Origin: Burkholderiales bacterium
GTDB taxonomy: Bacteria > Pseudomonadota > Gammaproteobacteria > Burkholderiales > SG8-39
Reading direction: 5' to 3'
DNA length: 50,846 bases
Assembly (NCBI GenBank): GCA_026416295.1
Contig: JAOAFL010000042.1
Span: 1-50,846 of the forward strand
Shown: in pieces, positions 19,862-27,716 of the stretch
How positions within the stretch are numbered: position 1 is the stretch's first letter
Layout: the number at the start of each line of letters is the position of its first letter
Translations under genes and position numbers: made by a program
Notes under the pieces: generated by a model
What the model was told of the DNA's origin: nothing
The model's database searches: none
What the model saw: the letters and a program-made list of their open reading frames with translations, nothing else

Positions 19862-19959
19862 CGGCAAATCCTCCGTGCAAGCGGCGCGTGCGCGCCGGTG
19901 TCTATCGCGCGCGCGGCGGCGCCGGCAACGCTGCGGCCGCTCCGCTGCCGCGCGAACGC

Positions 19960-20036
19960 TGGCGCGCCCGGCGGGATTCGAACCCACGACCCTTGGCTTC
20001 GGAGGCCAATACTCTGATCCACTGAGCTACGGGCGC
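19960..20036 (-). tRNA. tRNA-Arg (anticodon CCG)
   Basis: Reading leftward from 20036, the acceptor GCGCCCG pairs with CGGGCGC; a D arm (GCTC...GAGT), an anticodon stem TTGGC/GCCAA with loop CTCCGAA (anticodon CCG, reads CGG), and a T arm with GTTCGAATC follow. Discriminator G is followed by an encoded CCA at 19962-19960. The 77-nt cloverleaf is complete. CGG is a plausible frequent arginine codon in so GC-rich a genome. Confidence 0.95.
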
Positions 20037-20053
20037 GGGCAGGGGAGTCGCGA

Positions 20054-20069
20054 TAGAATTGGGATTTTA
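20054..20069. promoter_or_regulatory. divergent promoter region for tRNA-Arg and the cytochrome gene
   Basis: On the plus strand TAGAAT (20054-20059) is a -10 for the cytochrome gene, 41 nt before its ATG. On the minus strand TAAAAT (20069-20064) is a -10 for tRNA-Arg, giving a leader of about 20 nt before the mature 5' end at 20036. The -35 elements are not clear. Confidence 0.5.
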
Positions 20070-20100
20070 ACAGCACCGCCGCAGGCCAGAGAGCCGCCGC

Positions 20101-20619
20101 ATGAGCGCCGAAGAGCATTCGTCCTTCATCCAGACGCCGCAGCAGCTCGTCGTCGTCGTGCTGCTCGCGTTCCTCGTGCCGGTGTTCGGCATCCTCATGA
20201 TCGTGCATCTGGTCGTCGACCGCCCGCGGGCCGATCCTGCCGCGATGACGCCCGAGGCGATCGCCGCGCGCATCCAGCCCCTGGGCCGCGTCGAGTTCGT
20301 CGACGCCGGCCGCGCGGCCGCCGGGGCGCGCAGCGGCGAGGAGGTCGTAAAAGCGGTGTGCGCCGCCTGTCACGCGACCGGCGTCGCCGGCGCGCCGAAA
20401 ATCGGCGACAAGGCCGCCTGGGCGCCGCTCATCCGGCGCGGCCTGGACAAGATGCTCGCGGTGGCGATCACGGGCGAAAAGGCGATGCCGCCGCGCGGCG
20501 GCGCGCCCGACCTCACCGACCTCGAGCTCGCGCGCGCGATCGTGTTCATGGCGAACCAGTCCGGCGGCAACCTCAAGGAGCCGGCGGAGGCGGCGGCAAA
20601 GCCCGCGGCGAAGAAGTAG
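20101..20619 (+). CDS. membrane-anchored class I c-type cytochrome (c5-like)
   Basis: A 172-residue electron carrier. Residues 14-39 form one strongly hydrophobic N-terminal segment (QQLVVVVLLAFLVPVFGIL), serving as an uncleaved anchor. After a periplasmic linker comes the haem motif CAACH at residues 87-91 and the axial Met129 in KAMPPRGG, the cytochrome c5 pattern. The tail is an alanine/lysine-rich stretch. Redox partners are unknown; in related genomes such proteins sit near terminal oxidases, but here the neighbours are tRNA-Arg and gshA. Confidence 0.92.
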   Translation: MSAEEHSSFIQTPQQLVVVVLLAFLVPVFGILMIVHLVVDRPRADPAAMTPEAIAARIQPLGRVEFVDAGRAAAGARSGEEVVKAVCAACHATGVAGAPKIGDKAAWAPLIRRGLDKMLAVAITGEKAMPPRGGAPDLTDLELARAIVFMANQSGGNLKEPAEAAAKPAAKK

Positions 20620-20672
20620 CCGCCCGCAGGGCGCGCGGCCGTCGCGGCCGGCGCCGGCCCCGGTCGCGATCC

Positions 20673-21980
20673 ATGGTTCCGCATCTCACCACCGCGCTCA
20701 CCGGCCCGCTGCTCGAACTCGAGCAGCGCATCCTCGACGGCGCGTGCGCGATCGAACGCTGGCTGCGGCTGTGGTGGCAGCAGCACGAGCCGCCCTTCTA
20801 CAGCTCGGTCGACCTGCGCAACTCCGGCTTCAAGCTCGCGCCGGTGGACACGAACCTGTTCCCGGGCGGTTTCAACAACCTCAACCCGGCGTTCGTTCCG
20901 CTCGCGGTGCAGGCGGTGCGCTCGCTCCTCGAGCGGCTGTGTCCGAACGCGAAAAATCTGCTGCTCGTTCCGGAAAGCCATACGCGCAACCGCTGGTACC
21001 TGGAAAACGTCGCGGTGCTCGCCACCATCCTGCGCCAGGCGGGACTCGAGGTGCGGCTGGGCAGCCTCAGTCCCGACGTCGCCGCGCCGACCGCGCTCGA
21101 GACCGCCACCGGCAAGCGCGTCGTCGTCGAGCCGCTCAGACGCTCGGGCGCGCGGCTCGGGCTGGACGGCTTCGACCCGTGCATCGTCCTGCTCAACAAT
21201 GACCTCTCGGCGGGCGTGCCCGACATCCTGCGCGGTCTCGAAGGCCAGGTGCTCGTTCCGCCGCTGCACGCCGGCTGGGCGAGCCGGCTCAAGTCGCAGC
21301 ATTTCGCCGCCTACGACGACGTCGCCGCCGAGTTCGCGCGGCTGCTCGACATCGACCCCTGGCTCGTCAACCCGTATCACGCCCAGTGCGGCGAGATCGA
21401 CTTCCAGACGCGCGCCGGCGAGGAGTGTCTCGCGGCCAACGTCGCGATGCTGCTCGAGAAGATCCGCGCGAAGTACCGCGAGTACCGCATCGGCGAGACG
21501 CCGTTCGTCGCGGTGAAGGCCGACGCCGGCACCTACGGCATGGGCGTGATGATGGTGCGCGATCCCGCCGAGGTGCGCGACCTCAACCGCCGCCAGCGCA
21601 ACCGCATGGCGGTGGTAAAGGAGGGGCTCGTCGTGAGCAACGTCATCCTCCAGGAGGGCGTGGCGACGATGGAGCGCATCGAAGACAAGGTCGCCGAGCC
21701 GGTGGTGTACATGGTCGGGCCCCACGTGATCGGGGGCTTTTACCGCGTGCACGGCGCGCGCGGCGCCGAAGACAACCTGAACGCGCCCGGCATGCATTTC
21801 GTGCCGCTCGCGTTCGAGCAGTCGTGCACCGTCCCGGATCCGCACGCGGCGTGCGACGCGCCGCCGAACCGGTTCTACGCCTATGGCGTGGTGGCGCGCC
21901 TTGCGGCCGCCGGCGCGGCGCTCGAACTGGAGCGCACCGCGCCGCGCGCCGCCGCCCGCGTTTCGCCGCCCTGCGCGTGA
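20673..21980 (+). CDS. gshA: glutamate-cysteine ligase (short 'ferrooxidans' type)
   Basis: First step of glutathione synthesis, joining glutamate and cysteine. The 435-residue protein is not E. coli GshA-like; segments such as DTNLFPGGFNNLNPAF, VPESHTRNRWYLENV, FVAVKADAGTYGMGVMMV and NRMAVVKEGLVVSNVI mark it as the proteobacterial group first annotated in Acidithiobacillus, with an ATP-grasp-like centre. The ATG at 20673 gives the usual start; the 53-bp upstream gap is GC-rich without a clear promoter. It overlaps gshB by GTGA (21977-21980). Confidence 0.93.
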   Translation: MVPHLTTALTGPLLELEQRILDGACAIERWLRLWWQQHEPPFYSSVDLRNSGFKLAPVDTNLFPGGFNNLNPAFVPLAVQAVRSLLERLCPNAKNLLLVPESHTRNRWYLENVAVLATILRQAGLEVRLGSLSPDVAAPTALETATGKRVVVEPLRRSGARLGLDGFDPCIVLLNNDLSAGVPDILRGLEGQVLVPPLHAGWASRLKSQHFAAYDDVAAEFARLLDIDPWLVNPYHAQCGEIDFQTRAGEECLAANVAMLLEKIRAKYREYRIGETPFVAVKADAGTYGMGVMMVRDPAEVRDLNRRQRNRMAVVKEGLVVSNVILQEGVATMERIEDKVAEPVVYMVGPHVIGGFYRVHGARGAEDNLNAPGMHFVPLAFEQSCTVPDPHAACDAPPNRFYAYGVVARLAAAGAALELERTAPRAAARVSPPCA

Positions 21981-22927
21981 AGCTGCTGTTCGTCATCGAT
22001 CCGCCCGAGACGCTCAAGGCGTACAAGGACAGCTCGGTCGCGATGATGCGCGCCGCGCAGGCGCGCGGCCACGCGGTGCACGTCTGCGGCACCGAGACGC
22101 TGCGCTTCGAGGCGGGCGCGGTGCGCGCCGAGGCGCGCCGCGTCGCGCTCACCGACGACGACGCCGACTGGTACCGCGCAGGTCCGCCCGAGACCGCGGC
22201 GCTCGCCGGGTTCGACGCGGTGCTGATGCGCAAGGACCCGCCGTTCGACCTGGAGTACGTCACCGCGACCTGGCTGCTGTCGCTCGCCGAGCGCGAAGGC
22301 GCGCGCGTCTTCAACCGCCCGGCGGCGGTGCGCGACGCGAACGAAAAGATCGGCATCCTCGAATTCCCGCAGTTCACGGTGCCGACGATCGTCGCGCGCG
22401 AGCCGGCGCGCATCCACGCGTTCATCGACGCCGAGGGCGACGTGATCCTCAAGCGCCTCGACTCGATGGGCGGCGAGAGCATCTTTCGCGTAAGACGCGG
22501 CGACCCCAACCGCAACGCGATCGTCGAGGTGATGGCGCGGGGCGGCGCGCGCTCGGTGATGGCGCAGCGCTACATCCCCGAGATCCGCGACGGCGACAAG
22601 CGCGTGCTGCTGATCGACGGCCGGGCGGTGCCCTGGTGCCTTGCGCGCCTTGCGCGCCCGGGCGAAACCCGCGCGAACCTCGCCGCCGGCGGCACCGGCG
22701 TCGCCCGGCCGCTCGGCGCGCGCGAGCGCGAGATCGCCGCCGCCGTCGGCCCGGTGCTCGCCGCCCGCGGGCTGCTGCTCGTCGGCCTCGACGTGATCGG
22801 CGACTGGCTGACGGAAGTGAACGTCACCAGTCCCACCTGCTTTCGCGAGATCCAGGACCAGACCGGCTTCGACGTCTCGGGGATGTTCCTCGAAGCGCTC
22901 GAGGCGAGGCTGCGGGCGGCGCGATGA
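21977..22927 (+). CDS. gshB: glutathione synthetase
   Basis: ATP-grasp ligase adding glycine to gamma-glutamylcysteine. The 316-residue product matches bacterial GshB throughout: LFVIDPPETLKAYKDSS, LMRKDPPFDLEYV, FNRPAAVRDANEKI, VILKRLDSMGGESIF, and the metal-binding end EVNVTSPTCFREIQ. Start is the GTG at 21977 inside the gshA stop; the EIIA gene begins in its own stop (ATGA). Translational coupling with gshA fits a two-step pathway. Confidence 0.97.
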   Translation: MKLLFVIDPPETLKAYKDSSVAMMRAAQARGHAVHVCGTETLRFEAGAVRAEARRVALTDDDADWYRAGPPETAALAGFDAVLMRKDPPFDLEYVTATWLLSLAEREGARVFNRPAAVRDANEKIGILEFPQFTVPTIVAREPARIHAFIDAEGDVILKRLDSMGGESIFRVRRGDPNRNAIVEVMARGGARSVMAQRYIPEIRDGDKRVLLIDGRAVPWCLARLARPGETRANLAAGGTGVARPLGAREREIAAAVGPVLAARGLLLVGLDVIGDWLTEVNVTSPTCFREIQDQTGFDVSGMFLEALEARLRAAR

Positions 22928-23331
22928 TCGGCGTGCTGATCGTCTCGCACGACGGGCTCGGCGAGGCGCTCGTGCGCTCGGTCGCGCACGTGCTCGGGGG
23001 CGCGCCCGCGCTCGTGCGGCCGCTCGCGGTCGGCGCGGGCGACGACCCGGAGCGGCTGCTCGCGCGCGCGCGCGAGCTGGTGCGCGAACTCGACCAGGGC
23101 GACGGGGTGCTCGTGCTCGCCGACATCTACGGCGCCACCCCCGGCAACATCGCGCTGCGGCTGCTCGAGCCCGGCCACGTCGAGGGCGTCTCGGGCGTCA
23201 ACCTGCCGATGCTCGTGCGGGTGCTCACCTACCGGCACCGCGGCCTCGCGGTCGCGCTCGAAAAGGCGCTCTCGGGCGGGACCGAAGGCGTGGTGCACAT
23301 GACGACCGACTGCTGCAATGGCGCGCGTTGA
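22924..23331 (+). CDS. PTS EIIA component, mannose-type
   Basis: A 135-residue EIIA-Man domain protein with the phospho-accepting histidine at residue 9 (VSHDGLG), ADIYGATPGNIAL in the middle and NLPMLVRVL near the end. No EIIB, EIIC or EIID sugar permease genes are nearby, so this is the betaproteobacterial incomplete PTS, thought to be regulatory rather than transporting. It overlaps gshB by four bases and the HPr gene by 14 bp. Confidence 0.92.
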   Translation: MIGVLIVSHDGLGEALVRSVAHVLGGAPALVRPLAVGAGDDPERLLARARELVRELDQGDGVLVLADIYGATPGNIALRLLEPGHVEGVSGVNLPMLVRVLTYRHRGLAVALEKALSGGTEGVVHMTTDCCNGAR

Positions 23332-23587
23332 GGTCGAGATCGTCAACAAGCTCGGGCTGCACGCGCGCGCCTCGGCGAAGCTCACGCAGACGGCGAGCGC
23401 GTTCGCGGCCGACATCTGGCTCGAGCGCAACGGCCGGCGCGTGAACGCGAAAAGCATCATGGGCGTGATGATGCTCGCGGCAGGCCCCGGTGCGCGCGTC
23501 ACGATCGAGGCCGAGGGCGAGGACGCCGAGCAGGCGCTCGATGCGCTCGCGCGTCTGGTCGCCGACCGCTTCGGCGAGGCCGAATGA
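23318..23587 (+). CDS. ptsH: phosphocarrier protein HPr
   Basis: An 89-residue HPr. His15 in GLHARAS is the PEP-dependent phosphorylation site, and Ser46 in AKSIMGVMML is the site used by HPr kinase/phosphorylase, so both inputs look possible; no hprK is in the window. Between EIIA and EI, with overlaps on both sides (14 bp and 4 bp), it is clearly part of one translationally coupled set. Confidence 0.95.
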   Translation: MARVEVEIVNKLGLHARASAKLTQTASAFAADIWLERNGRRVNAKSIMGVMMLAAGPGARVTIEAEGEDAEQALDALARLVADRFGEAE

Positions 23588-25323
23588 GCTTCGCGCTGCA
23601 CGGGCTTGCGGTCTCGCCCGGCATCACCGTCGGGCAGGCGCACCTCGTCTCCAGTGCCCGCCTGGAGGTCGCGCGCTACGAGGTGCCCGAGGAGGCGCTC
23701 GAGGCCGAGGTCGCCCGCTTCGAGGCCGCGCTCGGGCGCGTGCGCGAGGAACTGGCTGCGCTCGCGGCGCACGTGCCGCCGGAGGCGCCGCCCGAGCTCG
23801 CCGCCTTCGTCAACCTGCATCGCCTCATCCTCGACGATCCGTCGCTCGCGCAGACGCCGAAGGCGCTCATCCGCGAGCGCCGCGCGAACGCCGAGTGGGC
23901 GCTCGTGCTGCAGATGGAGAAGCTCGCGCGCCGCTTCGAGGAGATCGAGGACCCCTACCTGCGCGAGCGCCGCGCCGACATCGAGCAGGTGGTCGAGCGC
24001 GTGCTGAAGGCGCTCGCCGGCGGCCGCAGTCTGCCCGAGCCGCCCGCCTCGCTCGAGCAGAACATGATCGTGGTCGCGCACGACCTGTCGCCGGCGGACA
24101 TGCTGCTTTTCAAGCGCCACCGCTTCGGCGGCTTCGTCACCGACGTGGGCGGCGTCACCTCGCACACCGCGATCGTCGCGCGCAGCCTCGGCATCCCGGC
24201 GATCGTCGGACTGCACCACGCGCGCGACATGATCCGCGAGGGCGACACCTTGATCGTCGACGGTCTGGCCGGCGTGGTGCTGGTCGACCCCGATCCGCTG
24301 CTGCTCGGCGAGTACCGCCTGCGCCAGAGCGGCTACGCGCTCGAGCGCGAAAAACTGAAGCGCCTGCGCGCCGCGCCGACCGCCACCCTCGACGGCACGC
24401 CGGTCGAGCTCTACGCCAACATCGAGGTGCCGCAGGACGTCGCCGAGGCGCGCGAGGTGGGCGCGCAGGGCGTGGGCCTTTTCCGCACCGAGTTCCTGTT
24501 CATGAACCGGCGCGACCTGCCCTCCGAGGAGGAGCAGTTCGAGGCCTACCGCGAGGTGCTCGCCGGCATGGACGGGCGGCCGGTCGTGATCCGCACGCTC
24601 GACATCGGCGCCGACAAGGCGGTGAGCCCCGACGGCGCGGTCGAGCCGGGGGCGGCGGCGCCGAACCCCGCCCTCGGGCTGCGCGCGATCCGCTACTGCC
24701 TCGCCGAGCCGCAGGTGTTCGTCACGCAGCTGCGCGCGATCCTGCGCGCCTCGGCGTACGGGCGCGCGCGGATCCTGCTGCCGATGCTCGCGCACGCGCA
24801 CGAGATCGAGCAGGCGCTCGCGCTTCTTGCGCGCGCAAAGCAGCAACTGGAGCGCGACGGCGTCGCGTTCGACCGCGCGATCCCGGTCGGCGGCATGATC
24901 GAGGTGCCGGCGGCGGCGCTCGCGCTGCCGATGTTCTTGCGCCGGCTCGATTTCGTCTCGCTCGGCACGAACGACCTCATCCAGTACACGCTCGCGATCG
25001 ACCGCACCGACGACGCGGTCGCGCACCTGTACGATCCGCTGCATCCGGCGGTGCTCGCGCTGGTGGCGAACGTGATCCGCAGCGCGAACCGCGCGCGCGT
25101 GCCGGTCGCCGTCTGCGGCGAGATGGCGGGCGAGCCGGAGCTTACGCGCCTCCTTCTTGGCTTCGGCCTGCGCAACTTCTCGATGCACCCGGCGCAGCTG
25201 CTCGCGGTGAAGGAACGGGTGCTGAAGACCGATCTCGCGCAGGCGCGGCCGCTCGCGCAGCGCATCCTGCGCCAGTCGGACCCGGCGCGCGCGCGCGAGC
25301 TGCTCGCGAAACTGAACGCCTGA
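23584..25323 (+). CDS. ptsI: PTS enzyme I (phosphoenolpyruvate-protein phosphotransferase)
   Basis: Takes phosphate from PEP and passes it to HPr. The 579-residue protein has the phosphohistidine His194 in GGVTSHTAIVAR, the PEP-binding barrel with GLFRTEFLFMNR, IRTLDIGADKA, SLGTNDLIQYTLAIDR and the catalytic cysteine in AVCGEMAGEPE. There is no N-terminal GAF domain, so it is not the EI-Ntr type. The 3' end, including the stop codon, lies in a 13-bp tandem repeat. Confidence 0.97.
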   Translation: MSFALHGLAVSPGITVGQAHLVSSARLEVARYEVPEEALEAEVARFEAALGRVREELAALAAHVPPEAPPELAAFVNLHRLILDDPSLAQTPKALIRERRANAEWALVLQMEKLARRFEEIEDPYLRERRADIEQVVERVLKALAGGRSLPEPPASLEQNMIVVAHDLSPADMLLFKRHRFGGFVTDVGGVTSHTAIVARSLGIPAIVGLHHARDMIREGDTLIVDGLAGVVLVDPDPLLLGEYRLRQSGYALEREKLKRLRAAPTATLDGTPVELYANIEVPQDVAEAREVGAQGVGLFRTEFLFMNRRDLPSEEEQFEAYREVLAGMDGRPVVIRTLDIGADKAVSPDGAVEPGAAAPNPALGLRAIRYCLAEPQVFVTQLRAILRASAYGRARILLPMLAHAHEIEQALALLARAKQQLERDGVAFDRAIPVGGMIEVPAAALALPMFLRRLDFVSLGTNDLIQYTLAIDRTDDAVAHLYDPLHPAVLALVANVIRSANRARVPVAVCGEMAGEPELTRLLLGFGLRNFSMHPAQLLAVKERVLKTDLAQARPLAQRILRQSDPARARELLAKLNA

Positions 25324-25352
25324 ACCGAACGCCTCAACCGAACGCCTGAAAG
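25314..25352 (+). repeat. three-copy 13-bp tandem repeat across the ptsI stop
   Basis: GAACGCCTGAACC, GAACGCCTCAACC and GAACGCCTGAAAG stand in tandem. The first copy holds the ptsI stop (TGA 25321-25323) and the third runs into the AAGGAGG ribosome binding site of the next gene. Confidence 0.85.
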
Positions 25353-25362
25353 GAGGACTCCG

Positions 25363-26310
25363 ATGAAGATGATCGTCGCCGCCGCCGTCGCGTTTTTCGC
25401 GCTCGCCGCGCACGCGCAGGGCTGGCCCGCAAGACCGGTGAAACTGGTCGTGCCGTTTCCCGCCGGCAGCGCGACCGATCAGGTCGCGCGTCTGATCGGC
25501 GCCGAGCTTCAGGCCGCCCTCGGCCAGCCGTTCGTGGTGGAAAACAAGCCCGGGGCGCAGGGCGCGATCGCCGCGGCGGAGGTCGCCAAAGCCGCCCCCG
25601 ACGGCTACACGCTGATGGTCACCACGAACACGCCGCAGGCGGCGAACGTGAGCCTGTTCAAGAAGCTCGCCTACGACCCGGTGAAGGACTTCACGCCGAT
25701 CACGCGCTACGGCACCACCGCTTTCATGCTGATGGTGCGGCCCGATTTCCCGGCGAAGACGCTGAAGGAGTTCCTCGCGCACGCGCGCGCGAACCCTAGC
25801 CGGCTCTCGGCGGGCTACGGCTCGGCGGGCTCGCAGGTGTCGCTCGCGATGCTGAAGTCGATGGCGAAGCTCGAGGTGGTGGAAGTGCCCTACAAGGGCA
25901 TCCCGCAGGCGGTCGCCGACACCCTCGGGGGCACGCTCGCCTTCACCTTCGTCGACATGGCGAACGCGCTCGCGCAGGCGAAGGGCGGAAAGCTGCGCGG
26001 CCTCGCGGTGACGTCTGCGCGGCGCAGCGCGCTCGCGCCCGAGGTGCCGGCGATCGCCGAGGAGCTTCCCGGCTACGAGATCGTCGCCTGGTTCGCGCTG
26101 GTGGGACCGGCGAAGCTGCCGGCGGCGGTGGTCGAGCGGTTGCACGAGGCGAACATGGCGGCGCTCGCGCGGCCCGAGGTGAAAGAGAAGTTCGCCGCGA
26201 TCGGCACCGAGGTCGCGCCGCTCGCGCCGGCCGAGCTCGGCCGCTTCATTCAGAGCGAGATCGAGCACTGGGCGCGCCTTGCGAAGCTCGCCGGCATCCA
26301 GCCGGAGTAG
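25363..26310 (+). CDS. Bug/TctC-family solute receptor, second copy
   Basis: A 315-residue periplasmic receptor with a short signal peptide (MKMIVAAAVAFFALAAHAQ) and the family motifs RPVKLVVPFPAGSATDQ, NKPGAQGAIAAAEV, TTNTPQAANVSLFK, VPYKGIPQAVADTLGG and AVTSARRSALAPEVPAI. A strong AAGGAGG stands 8-10 nt before the ATG. It differs clearly from the receptor at 18.9 kb, so it is a paralogue, not a recent duplicate. It sits upstream of a CoA-transferase, suggesting uptake and activation of an organic acid; that link is inference from position. Confidence 0.93.
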   Translation: MKMIVAAAVAFFALAAHAQGWPARPVKLVVPFPAGSATDQVARLIGAELQAALGQPFVVENKPGAQGAIAAAEVAKAAPDGYTLMVTTNTPQAANVSLFKKLAYDPVKDFTPITRYGTTAFMLMVRPDFPAKTLKEFLAHARANPSRLSAGYGSAGSQVSLAMLKSMAKLEVVEVPYKGIPQAVADTLGGTLAFTFVDMANALAQAKGGKLRGLAVTSARRSALAPEVPAIAEELPGYEIVAWFALVGPAKLPAAVVERLHEANMAALARPEVKEKFAAIGTEVAPLAPAELGRFIQSEIEHWARLAKLAGIQPE

Positions 26311-26358
26311 CGCGATGACGGCAGGCGGCCGGCGTGCGCGCGCGGCGGAGCGGGGGCG

Positions 26359-27561
26359 ATGAGCGGGCCGCTCGCCGGCGTGCGGGTGCTCGACCTCACC
26401 ACGGTGGTGATGGGGCCCTACGCGACGCAGCTCCTCGCCGACCTCGGCGCCGACGTCGTGAAGGTCGAGCCGCCCGAAGGCGACGTCATGCGCCACAACG
26501 CGCCGATGCGCTCGCCCGGCATGGGCCACATTTTTCTGCACGCCAACCGCAACAAACGCTCGGTGGTGCTCGATCTGAAGCGCCCGGAAGGGCGCGCGGC
26601 GTGCCTTGCGCTCGCGGCGCGCGCCGACGCGCTCGTCTACAACATCCGCCCGCAGGCGATGGCGCGGCTCGGGCTCGCGTGGGACGACGTGCGCGCGGTG
26701 AATCCCCGCCTCGTCTACGTCGGCGGCTTCGGCTACAGCCAGCGCGGCCCCTACGCCGCGCGCGCCGCCTACGACGACCTCATCCAGGGCGCCGCCGGCG
26801 TGCCGTGGCTGTTCGCGCGCGCAGGGTCGCAGGCGCCGCGCTATGCGCCGGTCACGCTCGCCGACCGCGCGGTGGGGCTGCACCTTGCGCTCGCGGTGTG
26901 CGCAGCGCTGCTGCGGCGCGAGCGCAGCGGCGTCGGGCAGCGGGTCGACGTGCCGATGTACGAATCGCTCGTGCAGATGGTGCTCGGCGACCATCTCGCA
27001 GGCGCGAGCTTCGAGCCGCCGCTCGGCGAGCCCGGCTACGGGCGGCTGCTCGCCCACGGCCGCCGGCCGTACGAAACGAAGGACGGCTGGATCTGCGTGC
27101 TCGTCTACAACGACAAGCAGTGGCGCGCGTTCTTCGAGGCGATCGGCCGGCCCGAGCTCGCGCAGGATCCGCGCTTCGCGACGCAGGAAGCGCGCAGCCG
27201 CGACTTCGAGGCCGCCTACGCGCTGGTCGCCGAAGAAATGAAGAAGCGCACCACCGGCGAATGGATCGAAACGCTCGAAGCGGCCGACATCCCCGTCGGG
27301 CGCATGCAGAGCCTCGCGGACGTGCTCGCCGATCCGCACCTCGCGGCGATCGGCTTTTTCGCGACGGTCGAGCATCCGAGCGAAGGACGGCTGCGCGCGA
27401 TGGCGGTGCCCTCGGAGTGGAGCGAATCGCCGCCAGAGGCGCATCGGCGCGCGGCGCCGCGGCTCGGCGAACACACGCGCGAAGTGCTCGCCGAAGCGGG
27501 CTACAGCGACGCCGAGATCGAGCGACTGATCGCGAGCGGCGCGGCGCGCGCCGCGCCTTGA
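26359..27561 (+). CDS. CaiB/BaiF family CoA-transferase
   Basis: A class III CoA-transferase of 400 residues that moves CoA between carboxylic acids. VLDLTTVVMGPYATQLLADLG at the N-terminus, ADVVKVEPPEGD, HANRNKRSVVLDLK and YNIRPQAMARLGL are family hallmarks; the LADRAVG segment is near the expected catalytic aspartate. The ATG at 26359 gives the normal start. The stop codon overlaps the -35 (TTGACA) of the metX promoter. The specific acid is not deducible; the receptor gene just upstream hints at an imported carboxylate. Confidence 0.93.
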   Translation: MSGPLAGVRVLDLTTVVMGPYATQLLADLGADVVKVEPPEGDVMRHNAPMRSPGMGHIFLHANRNKRSVVLDLKRPEGRAACLALAARADALVYNIRPQAMARLGLAWDDVRAVNPRLVYVGGFGYSQRGPYAARAAYDDLIQGAAGVPWLFARAGSQAPRYAPVTLADRAVGLHLALAVCAALLRRERSGVGQRVDVPMYESLVQMVLGDHLAGASFEPPLGEPGYGRLLAHGRRPYETKDGWICVLVYNDKQWRAFFEAIGRPELAQDPRFATQEARSRDFEAAYALVAEEMKKRTTGEWIETLEAADIPVGRMQSLADVLADPHLAAIGFFATVEHPSEGRLRAMAVPSEWSESPPEAHRRAAPRLGEHTREVLAEAGYSDAEIERLIASGAARAAP

Positions 27562-27587
27562 CAGACGCCCGGCGCCCCGGTTACCGT
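27558..27587 (+). promoter_or_regulatory. sigma-70-like promoter of metX
   Basis: Perfect -35 TTGACA at 27558-27563 and -10 TACCGT at 27582-27587, 18 nt apart. The predicted start near 27594 lies just ahead of the riboswitch aptamer. The -35 overlaps the stop codon of the CoA-transferase gene. Confidence 0.65.
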
Positions 27588-27601
27588 TCGCGGCCACAGA
27601 C

Positions 27602-27653
27602 AGCGCCGATTTGACGTTCAGCTTGCGGGCGCTCAACAAATGCAGCTAAAGAG
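27602..27653 (+). ncRNA. SAM-II riboswitch aptamer
   Basis: P1 pairs AGCGCC (27602-27607) with GGCGCT (27628-27633). The 20-nt loop begins GATTTGA and includes GCTTGC, and the 3' segment has AAATGCAGCTAAAGAG: these match the conserved GAUUU(G/A), GCUUGC and GCUAAA blocks of the SAM-II (metA-motif) class. The pseudoknot helix can form between CGTT (27615-27618) and AATG (27639-27642). SAM-II is known upstream of metA/metX in alpha- and some betaproteobacteria; here it is 115 nt before metX, so repression of methionine synthesis by S-adenosylmethionine is expected. The classification rests on reading the motif, not on a covariance-model score. Confidence 0.88.
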
Positions 27654-27664
27654 ACGGCCGCGCC

Positions 27665-27703
27665 AAACCCGTTCTCGCGCAAGCTGAACGGGTTTTTTGT
27701 TTT
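27665..27703 (+). terminator. intrinsic terminator (attenuator) between the riboswitch and metX
   Basis: A perfect 9-bp stem AAACCCGTT (27665-27673)/AACGGGTTT (27687-27695) with a 13-nt loop is followed by a T-rich run to 27703. The segment 27678-27690 is perfectly complementary over 13 nt to the aptamer loop at 27615-27627, so an antiterminator helix competes with this hairpin. Confidence 0.88.
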
Positions 27704-27716
27704 CCGTGGAGACCGC

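Noticed and set aside
19960-20036. tRNA-Arg as an integration (attachment) site
   Set aside because: No partial duplicate of the tRNA 3' end and no integrase or phage gene were seen on either side.
20620-20672. GC-rich hairpin between the cytochrome gene and gshA as a terminator
   Set aside because: GGCCG/CGGCC-type pairing is present but there is no T-run, and such pairing is expected by chance at this GC content.
22570-27639. A 1689-codon minus-strand open frame opposite gshB to the CoA-transferase
   Set aside because: It is the mirror of seven good plus-strand genes and has the composition typical of antisense frames in GC-rich DNA.
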